From assembly GCA_003153505.1 (NCBI GenBank), contig PLZA01000039.1, positions 71,785 through 129,014 on the forward strand: a stretch of DNA of 57,230 bases, read 5' to 3'. Of the stretch, positions 19,021 through 27,585 are shown piece by piece. Source of the stretch: Candidatus Dormiibacterota bacterium (lineage in GTDB: Bacteria > Chloroflexota > Dormibacteria > Aeolococcales > Aeolococcaceae). The position numbers were made by a program, and so were the translations under genes. Below the pieces are notes generated by a model, which saw nothing but the letters and a program-made list of their open reading frames with translations, searched no databases and was not told where the DNA came from. How positions within the stretch are numbered: the first letter of the stretch is position 1; the number at the start of each line of letters is the position of its first letter.

Positions 19021-19054
19021 CCAAACCGGTGCACGCCAAACCGGTGCACGCCAA
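19021..19054. repeat. Tandem 15-bp repeat
   Basis: Two perfect head-to-tail copies of ccaaaccggtgcacg followed by a partial third (ccaa). The unit also matches, with changes, the sequence at about 31047-31062. Confidence 0.7.
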
Positions 19055-19249
19055 TCTAACGCCTTCGGGCTCTGCCGATTCGCGCGGGTGAATCGTCGAT
19101 GTTGCTGTGGGGTGGCCTGACGAGACCTCCGATCACCGGCACCTCCTTGGCATAATCCAGCCGGTGACGCCCATGACGAGCAGCGTTGGTCAACGGACAC
19201 TGCGCACATCCCGACTGGCTGAGCTTGTTGCTCACCACGGAGCGATCGC

Positions 19250-20392
19250 GTGCAACAACTGACCATCGGCGTGATCGCCGGATCCCGCAAGCCAAACGAA
19301 TATCGGCTGCCGATCCATCCGGCGCACCTTGACAGGATCGACCCTGCAGTTCGCGAGCGCATCGTTCTTGAGACCGGCTACGGTGAACGCTTTGGCGTCG
19401 CGGACGATCGGCTCGCATCTCTGGTCGGCGGCATGCGATCGCGTCAGCAACTCATCGAGGAGTGCGATGTCTGTCTTCTGGCCAAGCCGACGGCCGAGGA
19501 TGTGGCCGGGCTTCGCGAAGGGCAGGTGTTGTGGGGCTGGCCGCACTGCGTCCAGGACGAGACCGTCACGCAGCTCGGGATCGACCGGCGGCTCACAATG
19601 ATCGCCTGGGAGGCCATGAATCACTGGACCGATGACGGCGCGTTTCGGGTGCATGTCTTCCAGGAGAACAATGAGCTAGCCGGCTACTGTTCGGTTCTTC
19701 ACGGCATGCAGCTGATTGGGACGACCGGGGCGTACGGCCGTCGTTTGCGCGCCGCGGTGATCAGTTTCGGCGCGACGGCGCGGGGTGCTGTGGGGGCGCT
19801 CATCGCGCTCGGTGTCCTCGACGTGACGATCGTGACGCATCGCAACGTTTCGGCAGTCGCCGCGCCGATCCACGGCGCGCAACTGCTGCATTTCGAACGC
19901 GACGCCCGGGATCCAAGCAAGACCGTGGTGCTTGCTCGCTCGGGACCCACGCCGATGGCTGAGTTTCTAGCCGGATTCGACATCGTCGTGAATTGCGTGC
20001 TTCAGGACACCGACGCACCCCTCATGTTTGTGACCAGAGAAGAGCTCGAACTCTTCGCTCCCTCCACCCTGTTCGTCGACGTGTCGTGCGATCAGGGTAT
20101 GGGGTTTGAGTGGGCTCGGCCGACTTCGTTCGAAGACCCCATGCGCCTCGTGGGTGCAGGCATCCATTACTACGCGGTGGACCACAGCCCATCGTATTTG
20201 TGGGAATCAGCCACCTGGGAGATCAGCGAAGCCGTATTGCCGTACCTCGAGACGGTGATCGCCGGACCGGCGGCATGGGAGGCAGACGAAACGATCCGGC
20301 GCGCAATCGACATCCGCGATGGCGAGATCCAGAACCCGAAGATCCTGTCGTTTCAGCGCAGGTCGAAGGAGTTCCCGCACCGCAGGCTCTGA
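19250..20392 (+). CDS. N5-(carboxyethyl)ornithine synthase / alanine dehydrogenase-like enzyme
   Basis: 380 residues from GTG 19250. The N-terminal half has the alanine dehydrogenase/transhydrogenase N-domain plan (GVIAGSRKPNEYRLPIHP, then VLETGYGERFGV, CDVCLLAKPTAED, GWPHCVQDETVTQLGIDR). The middle has an NAD(P)-binding-like fold with AAVISFGATARGAVGALIAL and VTIVTHRN. The end has VDVSCDQGMGFEWARPTSFE and AVDHSPSYLWESATWEIS. The last two and the total length fit N5-(carboxyethyl)ornithine synthase, which reductively joins pyruvate to ornithine or lysine side chains. The native substrate cannot be inferred from context. It is a single gene, convergent with the ArsA-like gene. Confidence 0.78.
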   Translation: MQQLTIGVIAGSRKPNEYRLPIHPAHLDRIDPAVRERIVLETGYGERFGVADDRLASLVGGMRSRQQLIEECDVCLLAKPTAEDVAGLREGQVLWGWPHCVQDETVTQLGIDRRLTMIAWEAMNHWTDDGAFRVHVFQENNELAGYCSVLHGMQLIGTTGAYGRRLRAAVISFGATARGAVGALIALGVLDVTIVTHRNVSAVAAPIHGAQLLHFERDARDPSKTVVLARSGPTPMAEFLAGFDIVVNCVLQDTDAPLMFVTREELELFAPSTLFVDVSCDQGMGFEWARPTSFEDPMRLVGAGIHYYAVDHSPSYLWESATWEISEAVLPYLETVIAGPAAWEADETIRRAIDIRDGEIQNPKILSFQRRSKEFPHRRL

Positions 20393-20561
20393 CCTGGTTC
20401 CAGCCAAGAACTCAGCATCGTCACGCTTAGCTGTAGTCGAGCTCGGTAGTCGTGTCGGGTCCATCGGCCGGAGCCGACCGCTCCCGTTCCACCTGCAGAT
20501 CATTATTGAAGGAGCGCCTTCTGGGGCGCGTGCGTCGACCTCGACCCCACCCGGCCGCCTC

Positions 20562-21587
20562 TCACACAGGCTGCATGCTGAGGTTGGTCATAGCAGCTAG
20601 GCGCTCCTGGCCGACGGGCTCGGTGGTGAGGAGCGGGATGATGGCGACCCGGTCGGCCGTTGAGAGAACTCGGTTGATTTGCTCGATTTCCGCAGCGCCA
20701 CGCTGCTGGAGGAAGAGGGAGTTGGGGTGAGATGCTGCAATTGAGCTATTGACGACCCACGCCCACGGGTGAATCGCAGCGCGCTCCAGATCCTCCTGCA
20801 GGCCTTCGGCCTCCAACACGGGGGTCGTTTCGGCCAAGGTGATGAGGATGACTTTGGTCTGGGCACCGTCCTGGAGATGCATCAGCGGTGTGGTGAATGA
20901 GCTGAAGCCTCTCATCTGACGGGTGATCTCGCGGTGATAGGAACCGGCGGCGTCGAGCAGCAGCAGGGTATGGCCGGTGGGCGCAGTGTCGATAACCACG
21001 AACTGGCTTCGGGACTGGTTGACGGCCTTGGAGAACTGCCCAAAAACCGCCACCTCCTCCGTGCACGGTGAGAGCAGATCCTTGGCGAGGTTAGCTCGTC
21101 CAGCGCCATCGAGGTCTTTGCCCTTCGTGCCCATTATCCGGTCGCGATACTCTTGCGTGGCCGCTACGGGGTCAATCCGCGCGACCTGCAAACCAGGCAC
21201 ATTGCCCTGCAAAGTCTCGGTGAGATGAGCTGCGGGGTCAGTTGTGGTCAGGAGCACCACCTTGCCGCGAGCAGCAAGGTTGATGGCGATGGCTGCGGCG
21301 ATCGTTGTCTTGCCAACACCGCCCTTGCCAACGCACATGATCAGCCCATGGTCGCCCTGTGCCAATTCGTCAACCAACGCTTCCAGCGGTGCGTCCGGGA
21401 TTACGGGCATCGCTCGAGCGCGGGGATTGATGTCAGCTGAAGTCGCTGGAGTGAACAGCGTCTCGAGTACCGCCGCACCAACCATGTTCGTCGCCTTCAG
21501 CTCGACCACGTCGCCCGGAAGTGCAGCCAACGCCGGCGAGATCGAGCGGATGGCCGCAGTTTCTCTGTCGCGCAGCGCCTGAGTCAT
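20562..21587 (-). CDS. Half-length ArsA-family ATPase (second ATPase domain only)
   Basis: 341 residues from ATG 21587. The first 75 residues (ALPGDVVELKATNMVGAAVL) resemble the end of the first ATPase half of ArsA. A complete second half follows: GLIMCVGKGGVGKTT (P-loop, residues 87-94), LTTTDPAAHL, SPCTEEVAVFGQF, the switch motif DTAPTGHTLLLLDAAGSYH and ETTPVLEAEGL with IHPWAWVVN. Full ArsA has about 590 residues in two such halves and drives arsenite export with ArsB. Here the first half is lost, and arsB, arsC and arsD are absent. It may act as a homodimer like single-domain Get3/ArsA proteins or be a relic. Confidence 0.85.
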   Translation of the reverse strand: MTQALRDRETAAIRSISPALAALPGDVVELKATNMVGAAVLETLFTPATSADINPRARAMPVIPDAPLEALVDELAQGDHGLIMCVGKGGVGKTTIAAAIAINLAARGKVVLLTTTDPAAHLTETLQGNVPGLQVARIDPVAATQEYRDRIMGTKGKDLDGAGRANLAKDLLSPCTEEVAVFGQFSKAVNQSRSQFVVIDTAPTGHTLLLLDAAGSYHREITRQMRGFSSFTTPLMHLQDGAQTKVILITLAETTPVLEAEGLQEDLERAAIHPWAWVVNSSIAASHPNSLFLQQRGAAEIEQINRVLSTADRVAIIPLLTTEPVGQERLAAMTNLSMQPV

Positions 21588-21670
21588 GGCGTCGTCCCCA
21601 AGGTCGCACGAACTTAGGGAGGACGAGGAGCGCGCGCTGACTGGCCGTGAAGCGGTGGCCATTCTGAGCT

Positions 21671-22072
21671 CTACGGCGCACCCGAGGTCAAGTCAGCGGT
21701 CGCCTGAGAATTAGGGGGGCGGGGAACCCCTCCGAGGGTCGGGGTTTCCGATTTCGCCGACGCAGGGTCCGAAATACGCCCGCGCAGACCTCGCAACTCT
21801 TCACGGTCCGTCAGCTGCCGACGCCGACGGTGCCGCCAAGTGACGCCGACCAGTGCGGTGAGAAGAACGCTCGCGAAGATCGTGACCAGCAGAACCACGA
21901 TCAGGGGGGTGGTGAGGTCCCAGACCAGGTACTTGAGCTGCACGGATTGCGCGTTCTGAATGATGCCGATGAGAATCGCAATGGCGAGTATCAAACCCAG
22001 CAAGAGACTCCAATACATCCCCGTACCGTGAAACTCGCGCCGCGCGCTCTTGTCCTCGGTTTTGGCGGTCAT
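21671..22072 (-). CDS. LapA-like (DUF1049) two-span membrane protein
   Basis: 133 residues from ATG 22072, with a strong ribosome site (ccggaggaac). Two hydrophobic segments (MYWSLLLGLILAIAILIGII and PLIVVLLVTIFASVLLTALV) are separated by a short polar turn with QNAQSVQLKYLVWD, as in LapA/DUF1049 proteins. A basic stretch (RHRRRRQ) and a Pro/Ser-rich tail follow. Members are involved in membrane or LPS assembly in Proteobacteria; in Gram-positive-like lineages the role is unknown. It lies downstream of the csbD and DUF6131 genes on the same strand, in a likely stress-envelope group. Confidence 0.75.
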   Translation of the reverse strand: MTAKTEDKSARREFHGTGMYWSLLLGLILAIAILIGIIQNAQSVQLKYLVWDLTTPLIVVLLVTIFASVLLTALVGVTWRHRRRRQLTDREELRGLRGRISDPASAKSETPTLGGVPRPPNSQATADLTSGAP

Positions 22073-22139
22073 CACAGTTCCTCCGGAGAGAGCCCAAACC
22101 ATCCACGCTTCAGGCCCAGGACGTCATCTTGGTTCACGT

Positions 22140-22295
22140 TCAGTAGTAGTGTCGGCGGCCCCCGACAGCGTGCCCCATGGCCCCGAGCAGGGCGAGAGCG
22201 AGGCCGATCACAACCAGGATGATGCCCACGGTCCACAGGATTGGGATGGCGGCCACGAATCCAAGGATCATCAGGATCACACCGAGGATGATCAC
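22140..22295 (-). CDS. DUF6131-like two-span mini membrane protein
   Basis: 51 residues from a GTG at 22295. The sequence begins IILGVILMILGFVAAIPILW, continues VGIILVVIGLALALLGAMG and ends VGGRRHYY. Two short spans and a GGRRHYY tail are the pattern of DUF6131, known from actinobacteria. The GTG overlaps the stop of csbD (GTGA at 22292-22295), so translation is coupled. The function is unknown. Confidence 0.72.
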   Translation of the reverse strand: MIILGVILMILGFVAAIPILWTVGIILVVIGLALALLGAMGHAVGGRRHYY

Positions 22296-22516
22296 TTCTT
22301 CTCCCTCACCACTGGTTCGTTCTTCTTGAGAGCACGCACGCTCGTCTTGAGGGCGCGAGCCGCGCCGCGGACCGAGTCGCGGGCATCTTTGCCAGCCTTT
22401 TCGACCTTGCCCACCAAGTGCTGGGTCTTACCCTCCGCTTCGAGGTCCTTGTCCCCGGTGACCTTGCCGCTGAGCTCTTTGGCCTTGCCGGCAACCTTGT
22501 CTCTCCGTCCGCTCAT
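22292..22516 (-). CDS. CsbD-family stress protein
   Basis: 74 residues from ATG 22516, with ggaggt 7 bases upstream. The first 45 residues are a CsbD domain (RDKVAGKAKELSGKVTGDKD, GKTQHLVGKVEKAGKD) of polar helices rich in Lys and Gly. A basic tail follows. CsbD proteins are abundant under general stress, controlled by sigma-B in Bacillus, with no known biochemical activity. It is coupled to the DUF6131-like gene by a four-base overlap and is followed by the LapA-like gene. Confidence 0.85.
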   Translation of the reverse strand: MSGRRDKVAGKAKELSGKVTGDKDLEAEGKTQHLVGKVEKAGKDARDSVRGAARALKTSVRALKKNEPVVREKK

Positions 22517-22841
22517 GATCAACCTCCGGTCTTGCGTACGCCGGTCCGCCCGCTGGTATTCGTGGGTGACGAATCCAGTCTTCGGCGCCTGAGACGGGCT
22601 GTCCAGAGGCTTTTGGCCTGCACCTCAACCGACCTTCGGCCTCCGCAAGTTTGGTGAGCACTGACATCCTCCACAACAGAGTGGCGAATCCAGCCATGCT
22701 CCGAAGACGCATTCACTGAATGTGCGACTTTCACACGAGAGGATCTCGGCAGGATGGGCCTGCCCCGGCTTGACGCCGAAGAAAGTCGAGCTTTGCCTGA
22801 ACGCAAGTCATCCGATATCAACGCCCAGAGTGCGACGTCGT
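22517..22841. other. Gene-free stretch upstream of csbD
   Basis: About 325 bases between csbD and the membrane protein gene at 22842. It should carry the csbD promoter. Open frames on both strands are short and of unlikely composition, and no repeat or clear promoter stands out. Confidence 0.5.
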
Positions 22842-23222
22842 TCATGCACCCAAGGCCACAGCCACGCAGCAGGCCGTCAACACGAGTCCGACCGGTGCCA
22901 TGAGAAACCGCTCCCAGCGACTTCGGGACGCGATGTTTGCCAGGGTACTGACCCCAAAGATCACCGCGAACACCCAGATGGCGATGCGCACGGGCGTGGA
23001 TTCACCGGCGAGACCGAAGAGCCCTCCGCGAGCGAGCACGACATAGAACGCCGTGAAGAACAGCAGGGCGGAGATGACGCTCGCCGCGCGCAGTTTCGCG
23101 GGCAGCACGGATTCCGTTCCGCCAAAAGCGGCGTGGCCTAACGGTAAGCCCAAGGCCAGAAGGATCTGGAAGGTGCCCATGCCGGCGACACCCGCTGCTG
23201 CAACCAGAGCAAGCCAATTCAT
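22842..23222 (-). CDS. Four-span membrane protein
   Basis: 126 residues from ATG 23222. Four hydrophobic segments are seen (about 1-24, 45-65, 77-97, 105-126). The motifs LPAKLRAASVISALLFFTAFY and STPVRIAIWVFAVIFGVSTLANIAS with RSRWERFLMAPVGLVL recall small integral membrane proteins found beside TetR regulators in actinobacteria. It starts 12 bases after the stop of the TetR remnant, so the two were probably one operon and this gene may have lost its regulator. The function is unknown. Confidence 0.8.
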   Translation of the reverse strand: MNWLALVAAAGVAGMGTFQILLALGLPLGHAAFGGTESVLPAKLRAASVISALLFFTAFYVVLARGGLFGLAGESTPVRIAIWVFAVIFGVSTLANIASRSRWERFLMAPVGLVLTACCVAVALGA

Positions 23223-23234
23223 AGGCGAGTCGGG

Positions 23235-23560
23235 TCAACCGCGATTCGATGACGGCACAGCCGGCCAGTCTTGGTCGAGATGTGCTCGTCGGTCAGCAAG
23301 TTCATCGAGAGGGGAACGCTCTTGCCGCTGAAGCGGCGCTCTGATCGCCAGCTCAGTAAACCCTTGGACGCCCGACCAACACACCCATTCGGCATCAATG
23401 CGGTTGGCCTCCGACAATAAGCCATCAGCCACCAAGGCATCTAAAGCATCGCTCAACAGTACGTACGGCGGAGGTGATAGGTCTGATTCTGCGACGAGGA
23501 TGGAGCGAGCGTCTTCCGGGGCGTGCTGGGTGTAGCAAGCAAGCTCAAACCATCCACTGC
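23235..23560 (-). pseudogene. TetR-type regulator, C-terminal fragment
   Basis: About 108 residues, from FELACYTQHAPEDARSILVA to the stop at 23235. The segment EWVCWSGVQGFTELAIRAPL resembles the conserved Trp/Gly helix of the WHG-type ligand domain of TetR regulators. The DNA-binding part and a start codon are missing. The frame joins out of frame onto the propeller fragment on its right, so the junction near 23560 is a deletion scar. Moderately sure of the family. Confidence 0.5.
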
Positions 23561-23836
23561 CCCTTGCGACCCGAGTCCCGCGCCGGTGCCGTCGCCGCCG
23601 GTCGGAAAGCTGCCGATCGAAGCCAGGGTGCCGCCGCTGGCCACCCGGAAGGCGAGCACCGAATTGCCGCCGTCGGCTGGGGTCTGGTTGCTCTCGGTGT
23701 AGACGTATGAGCCCCCTGGGCCCGCTTGTGCGGCGGTGCTGGCGCCGACCCCCGTCGCCGCGGTCACCGAGATGGCCCCCGCAAGCAACGAGCTCGCCAG
23801 CCCGATCCCGAGGTTTTTGATGGAAAGGTCTGCCAT
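23560..23836 (-). pseudogene. Secreted lactonase-like propeller, 5' fragment
   Basis: It starts at ATG 23836 with a strong ribosome site (caggagg). A signal peptide (ASSLLAGAISVTAATGVGAS) is followed by GGSYVYTESNQTPADGGNSV and FRVASGGTLASIGSFPTGG, the first blade of a lactonase/YVTN-like propeller. After LGSQGAV the sequence breaks off and the reading frame runs into TetR-like sequence in another frame. Only about 90 of an expected 350-400 residues remain. Confidence 0.6.
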
Positions 23837-24044
23837 GGATACGCGCCTCCTGGTACGTGGCTCGGTGGGAGCCATCTGTGGACACTGGCACCAGGGTCGG
23901 GCACGAATATTTCGTTGGCGTTTCGACCGACCGCCCTCAGCGGCATGGTGATCAAAGAGCGCTACGGAGCGGGGTCGGGTGCCTCCGCTGAGAAGACACG
24001 CACGATCAGAACTGGGAGCGACTGTGGTGCGAACCACCGGGTCG

Positions 24045-24272
24045 CCCTGCGCCGGCGAGGCGGCGCACCTCGGGCTGAGAGCTCATGTCGGCGGCGAACC
24101 TGTCGGTCGCCGGGTTTCCGGAAGCGGTACGAATGTCGGCCGACGCCTGTTCGGCGCGATTCAGGTCACGACCCGTGATGCCGACCCGGGCGCCCATGGT
24201 GGCGAGCCCGATCGCCGCGGCCTTGCCGATTCCGCCGGTGGCGCCGGTGATCAGCACGACGTTGCCACCCAT
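24045..24272 (-). pseudogene. Short-chain dehydrogenase, N-terminal fragment
   Basis: From ATG 24272 the sequence reads MGGNVVLITGATGGIGKAAA, the TGxxxGIG cofactor loop of short-chain dehydrogenases, then GARVGITGRDLNRAEQAS and an Asp-containing region near DRFAADMSS. It stops after EVRRLA, before NNAG and the catalytic Tyr-Lys, so it is inactive. It begins 11 bases after the alcohol dehydrogenase remnant, as if once in the same operon. Confidence 0.7.
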
Positions 24273-24283
24273 CCGGAAGTGCG

Positions 24284-25228
24284 TCACACACTGATCACAA
24301 CCTTCCCTCGGGCGTGTCCCGTTGCGACGTAATCCATCGCCTGAGCAGTCTCGCTGAGCAGGTAGGTTCGACCGATGACCGGCGCGACCTGGCCGGCTTC
24401 GATCATGTCCTTGAGGACGATGAGATCCTCGCGCTTCTTCGCCACGAGGAACCGCCCCAGCCGCTGGCCCACGAATCGAAACGACATCATCGCGCTGATC
24501 AGACGACCTGCACTCGCAAACCAACGACTGCCAAAACCTCCGCCGTTCGGTACGAGCATGCCCGCCGGGGTGAGCGCGCGTCGGAGACTTGACAAGGGCA
24601 TGTTCGCCGCATTGTCAAGGATGAAGTCGTACCGCTCGCCGTTCCGGGTGAAGTCCTCTTGCGTGTAGTCGATCACGTGATCAGCGCCGATGGATCGGAC
24701 CAGGTCGACGTTTGGCGTGCTGCACACGCCGGTCACGTCGGCTCCGAGCGACTTCGCGATCTGCACGGCGAATGTCCCGATGCCCCCGACGCACCGTTGA
24801 CCAGGACCCTTTGTCCGGCCTGGACATTGCCGTGATCACGAAGCGCCTGGAGGGCGACGGAGCCCGCCATGGGAACGGCCGCTGCCTGTTCGAATGAGAC
24901 GTTGGCTGGCTTCGCCGATAGCTCAGCTTCGGACGCTGCCGCATATTCGGCAAACGCGCCGTGGCACCAGCCAAATACCTCGTCACCTGGCCGAAACCGC
25001 GTCACGCCGACGCCGACGACTGCAACTTGCCCGGCGACGTCCGCTCCTCGAACAGGATTCTTTGGCTTGCGCAGCCCGTACCAAAGGCGCCGGACGCGCG
25101 ATGTACGGCAGGCCGCTCATGATCGCCCAGTCACCGGGGTTGACGGCGGCAGCCCGAACGCGAACCAACACGTCGTGGTCCCCGATCGTGGGCTTCTCGA
25201 TATCTCTGAGTTCCAGGACCTCGTCCTG
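24284..25228 (-). pseudogene. NAD(P)-dependent alcohol dehydrogenase (zinc-type, quinone-reductase-like) with frameshifts
   Basis: Three frames together give an almost full MDR-superfamily enzyme: VLELRDIEKPTIGDHDVLVR and AAAVNPGDW; then GLRKPKNPVRGADVAGQVAV, FRPGDEVFGWCHGAFAEYA and QAGQRVLVNGASG; then QIAKSLGADVTGVCST and VDLVRSIGADHVIDY to the end at 24284. A one-base shift lies near 25090 and a missing G in the run at about 24787. The first residues are replaced by IS3-type sequence at 25225-25326. Three defects argue for a real pseudogene, although single-base gaps could be assembly errors. Confidence 0.85.
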
Positions 25229-25326
25229 GGTTTTGTGGAGTCGGATTACTGGACTGCCATGCTGCTGTTCCACGAGGAGGACGGCACCGGACGGAGGGAT
25301 CATCCGACGGAGTTTCGGCAGCAACT
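25225..25326 (+). mobile_element. IS3-family left-end remnant
   Basis: About 100 bases nearly repeat 53763-53866, including gtggagtcggattactggac and the first codons of IS3 orfA (RRDHPTEFRQQ here, GRRGYPAEFRQR there). Only the end of the element and the start of orfA are left. It sits exactly where the alcohol dehydrogenase start should be. Confidence 0.65.
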
Positions 25327-25358
25327 GAGTCGCTCGGGTCCACGGCGCGCACCGTCGC

Positions 25359-27506
25359 TCATGCCGCTGCGCCTGCCCGCCGCTTCTCGACGAGTCGCTT
25401 CATTATCTCGGTGAGCAGCTCGACCTCCTCGACCTCCTGGCCATCGGTGGCTGCGACGACCACCCGGCGCTTGCGGTCGATCAGCTCCATGATCCAGTCG
25501 TCGATCGTGTTCTCCGCCAGCAGATGCCACACGGTCACGCTGTCCGTCTGCCCCTCGCGGTGGCAGCGGTCCCCGGCCTGGTCGATTCCGGTCGGCGTCC
25601 AGCCGAACTCCATCAGCACTACGTCGCTTGCCGCCGTGAGCGTGAAGCCCTCGCCGCCCACGTCGATGCCGCAGACGATCAGGCGGCAGTCCGGGTCGGT
25701 CTGGAAGCGGTCCATCTCGGCATACAGCTCGCCGTTCGTGGTGGGCCGGGCACCGTCCCGGGTGGTAGCGGCGAGCCGCGCGCAGCCGGGAAAGTGGTCG
25801 GCGATGGCCCGCTGGATCTCGACGCGCTCCCCGAAAACGACGAGCTTCTCGCCGGACTCGAGGAAGTCCTCGATCCATTCGATGGCCGGTTCCAGCTTGC
25901 CCTTGACGGCGAGGTACTTGAGCGCGTTGATCCGGCCGAGCGCCTCTGCCCGCGCTGCTCGCCGCCCTGCGTCGGCGGCATGTTCCTTGGTGGCCTCCTG
26001 GCGGGCGAGTGTACTCATGCCGTCGAGCGTGCGCACGAAGGCCGCATCCTCCGCGGCGTGACGCTCGATCCAGGTGATCACGTCGTCCTCAGCGCGAGCG
26101 TACTCCTCGCGGTTGGTCAACTCGAGCGTGACCGGCGCGAGCAACTTCGGCTCGAGTTCCGTCATCACCTCGGACTTCGTGCGGCGGATGTAGCACGTCT
26201 TGCGGAGGGTGTCGTTCAGAGCCTGCAGATTCATGCCGTTCACGTAGCGGCGCTTGTACGCTGTCGGGCTGCCGCCGAAGGCATCCATCTGGCCGAGAAT
26301 CACGATCTGGGCGACGAACTCACCCGGGTTGTTCATGATCGGCGTGCCGGTGAGGAGCAGCCGGACCTCGGGGTCCTGCGCCTCGACCAGCTTGCGCACG
26401 GCGGTCGTCCGAATTGCGCTCGGGTCCTTGAGTTTCTGGCTCTCATCGACCATCACGGACGCCCACTGGCGGCCGTGCAGGAAGACCTTGAACTTGCTCA
26501 GCGCCTCGTAGTTGATGATGACGAAATCGCTGCTCGACGCGAAGAGATCCGGCCTCGCGCCAAGCACGGTGACGCTGCGATGCGGCACCCACTTCGCGAG
26601 CTCCCGCGCCCAGTTGGGTTTGAGCCGGTTCTTGCAGACGATGAGGCAAGGAAATGCGCTCAGGTGCTCGACGGTTCCTATGCCCTCCGCGGTCTTGCCG
26701 ATGCCCTGCTGATCCCCGATGAACGTCCGCTTCGCCTTGACCGCGTACTCGATGCCCGCCCGCTGGCAGGGCTTCAGTGACTGCGGCCGGCCGTATTGAT
26801 CGACCTTCGACATCGTCGGCACGTCGAACTCGCTGACCTTCGCGCGGCTCAGCTCGGCCATGGCCTCCGCCTGCTCGCGCTGCTCCCGCGCAGACAGCAG
26901 GCACTCCTGCATGAAGGTCACGGTGTCGTGGTCGCCGTGGAAGCCGTAGTTGTGCAAGAAGTCGTTGAGCTCGGAAAGCAGATCCGTCGAGGCAGGGACC
27001 GTCCAGCGTTTCGTGACCTGGTTCCACGCCCGGCGGGGGAGCATCTTGATGGCCTCCACCAGCGCCGGGTTGTACTCGAAGGCGATGGCAAATTCGAGCG
27101 GGATGCCAGCTCGGTCGCGCACAAGCACGCAGCGTCGGTCAGCTGTGGACGAGCGCGGCGGTGCAAGCTGAGCGACGCCCGCGTCGTCCATCCGGCTGTT
27201 GTCGATCACCATGGTGACCACGCCGTCGTAGGGGTTCGGCGGCGCGGGCAAGGCGTCGAAGTCGATGCCCTCGTTCGCAAGCTGGCCGCGGTACCGCTTG
27301 CAGATGCGCCACGCCTGATAGAGCATCTTCGGCGACCACTCGCTCGGGTGCCCCTCCGCGAGCCTGTGACCAAACTCGGCGTCCATGGTATTGAAGCCCG
27401 CGCCGTCGAGGGTTGTGGCGTAGTTGGAGCGCGCCGCGATACGCTTGATCGCCTGATGGATCGGCGGCGCAACGTCGCGCTCGACCTCGGGGGCAAGGCG
27501 CATCAC
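25359..27506 (-). CDS. Phage-like SNF2/HARP-type helicase
   Basis: 715 residues, GTG at 27506 followed directly by ATG. Residues about 150-200 (PRRAWNQVTKRWTVPAS) resemble the HARP-like region of SMARCAL1-type proteins. The helicase core has motif I FIGDQQGIGKT (about 264-272), motif II DESQ instead of DEAH (about 352), motif III LLTGTPIMNN, motif V GIDVGGEGFTLTAAS and motif VI QAGDRCHREGQT (about 640). SNF2 proteins of this size occur in actinophages and integrative elements, where they probably remodel replication forks. It stands next to a phage-type YGGRG gene and is flanked by IS remnants, so it is probably mobile DNA. Confidence 0.9.
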   Translation of the reverse strand: MMRLAPEVERDVAPPIHQAIKRIAARSNYATTLDGAGFNTMDAEFGHRLAEGHPSEWSPKMLYQAWRICKRYRGQLANEGIDFDALPAPPNPYDGVVTMVIDNSRMDDAGVAQLAPPRSSTADRRCVLVRDRAGIPLEFAIAFEYNPALVEAIKMLPRRAWNQVTKRWTVPASTDLLSELNDFLHNYGFHGDHDTVTFMQECLLSAREQREQAEAMAELSRAKVSEFDVPTMSKVDQYGRPQSLKPCQRAGIEYAVKAKRTFIGDQQGIGKTAEGIGTVEHLSAFPCLIVCKNRLKPNWARELAKWVPHRSVTVLGARPDLFASSSDFVIINYEALSKFKVFLHGRQWASVMVDESQKLKDPSAIRTTAVRKLVEAQDPEVRLLLTGTPIMNNPGEFVAQIVILGQMDAFGGSPTAYKRRYVNGMNLQALNDTLRKTCYIRRTKSEVMTELEPKLLAPVTLELTNREEYARAEDDVITWIERHAAEDAAFVRTLDGMSTLARQEATKEHAADAGRRAARAEALGRINALKYLAVKGKLEPAIEWIEDFLESGEKLVVFGERVEIQRAIADHFPGCARLAATTRDGARPTTNGELYAEMDRFQTDPDCRLIVCGIDVGGEGFTLTAASDVVLMEFGWTPTGIDQAGDRCHREGQTDSVTVWHLLAENTIDDWIMELIDRKRRVVVAATDGQEVEEVELLTEIMKRLVEKRRAGAAA

Positions 27507-27585
27507 GATGGATTCTGCCGCAGATGCGCAGTCTTGGCTCCGTGCGCTTCGTGTCGGCTCAATTTCCTAGCTTCAGGAGAATGAG

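Larger units (their letters stand above)
18945..19249. other. Intergenic region with relic insertion-sequence ends
   Basis: No gene is visible. The stretch holds the IS-like 24-mer at 18986-19009, the tandem 15-mer at 19021-19054, and the upstream region of the next gene. The sequence gtgtccaccaaaccggtgcac is related to the sequence near 31040-31062, so this is probably where mobile-element ends have been left behind. Confidence 0.5.

Noticed and set aside
19021..19054. CRISPR-like array
   Set aside because: Two adjacent 15-mers without spacers. No Cas gene and no other regularly spaced repeats occur in the window.
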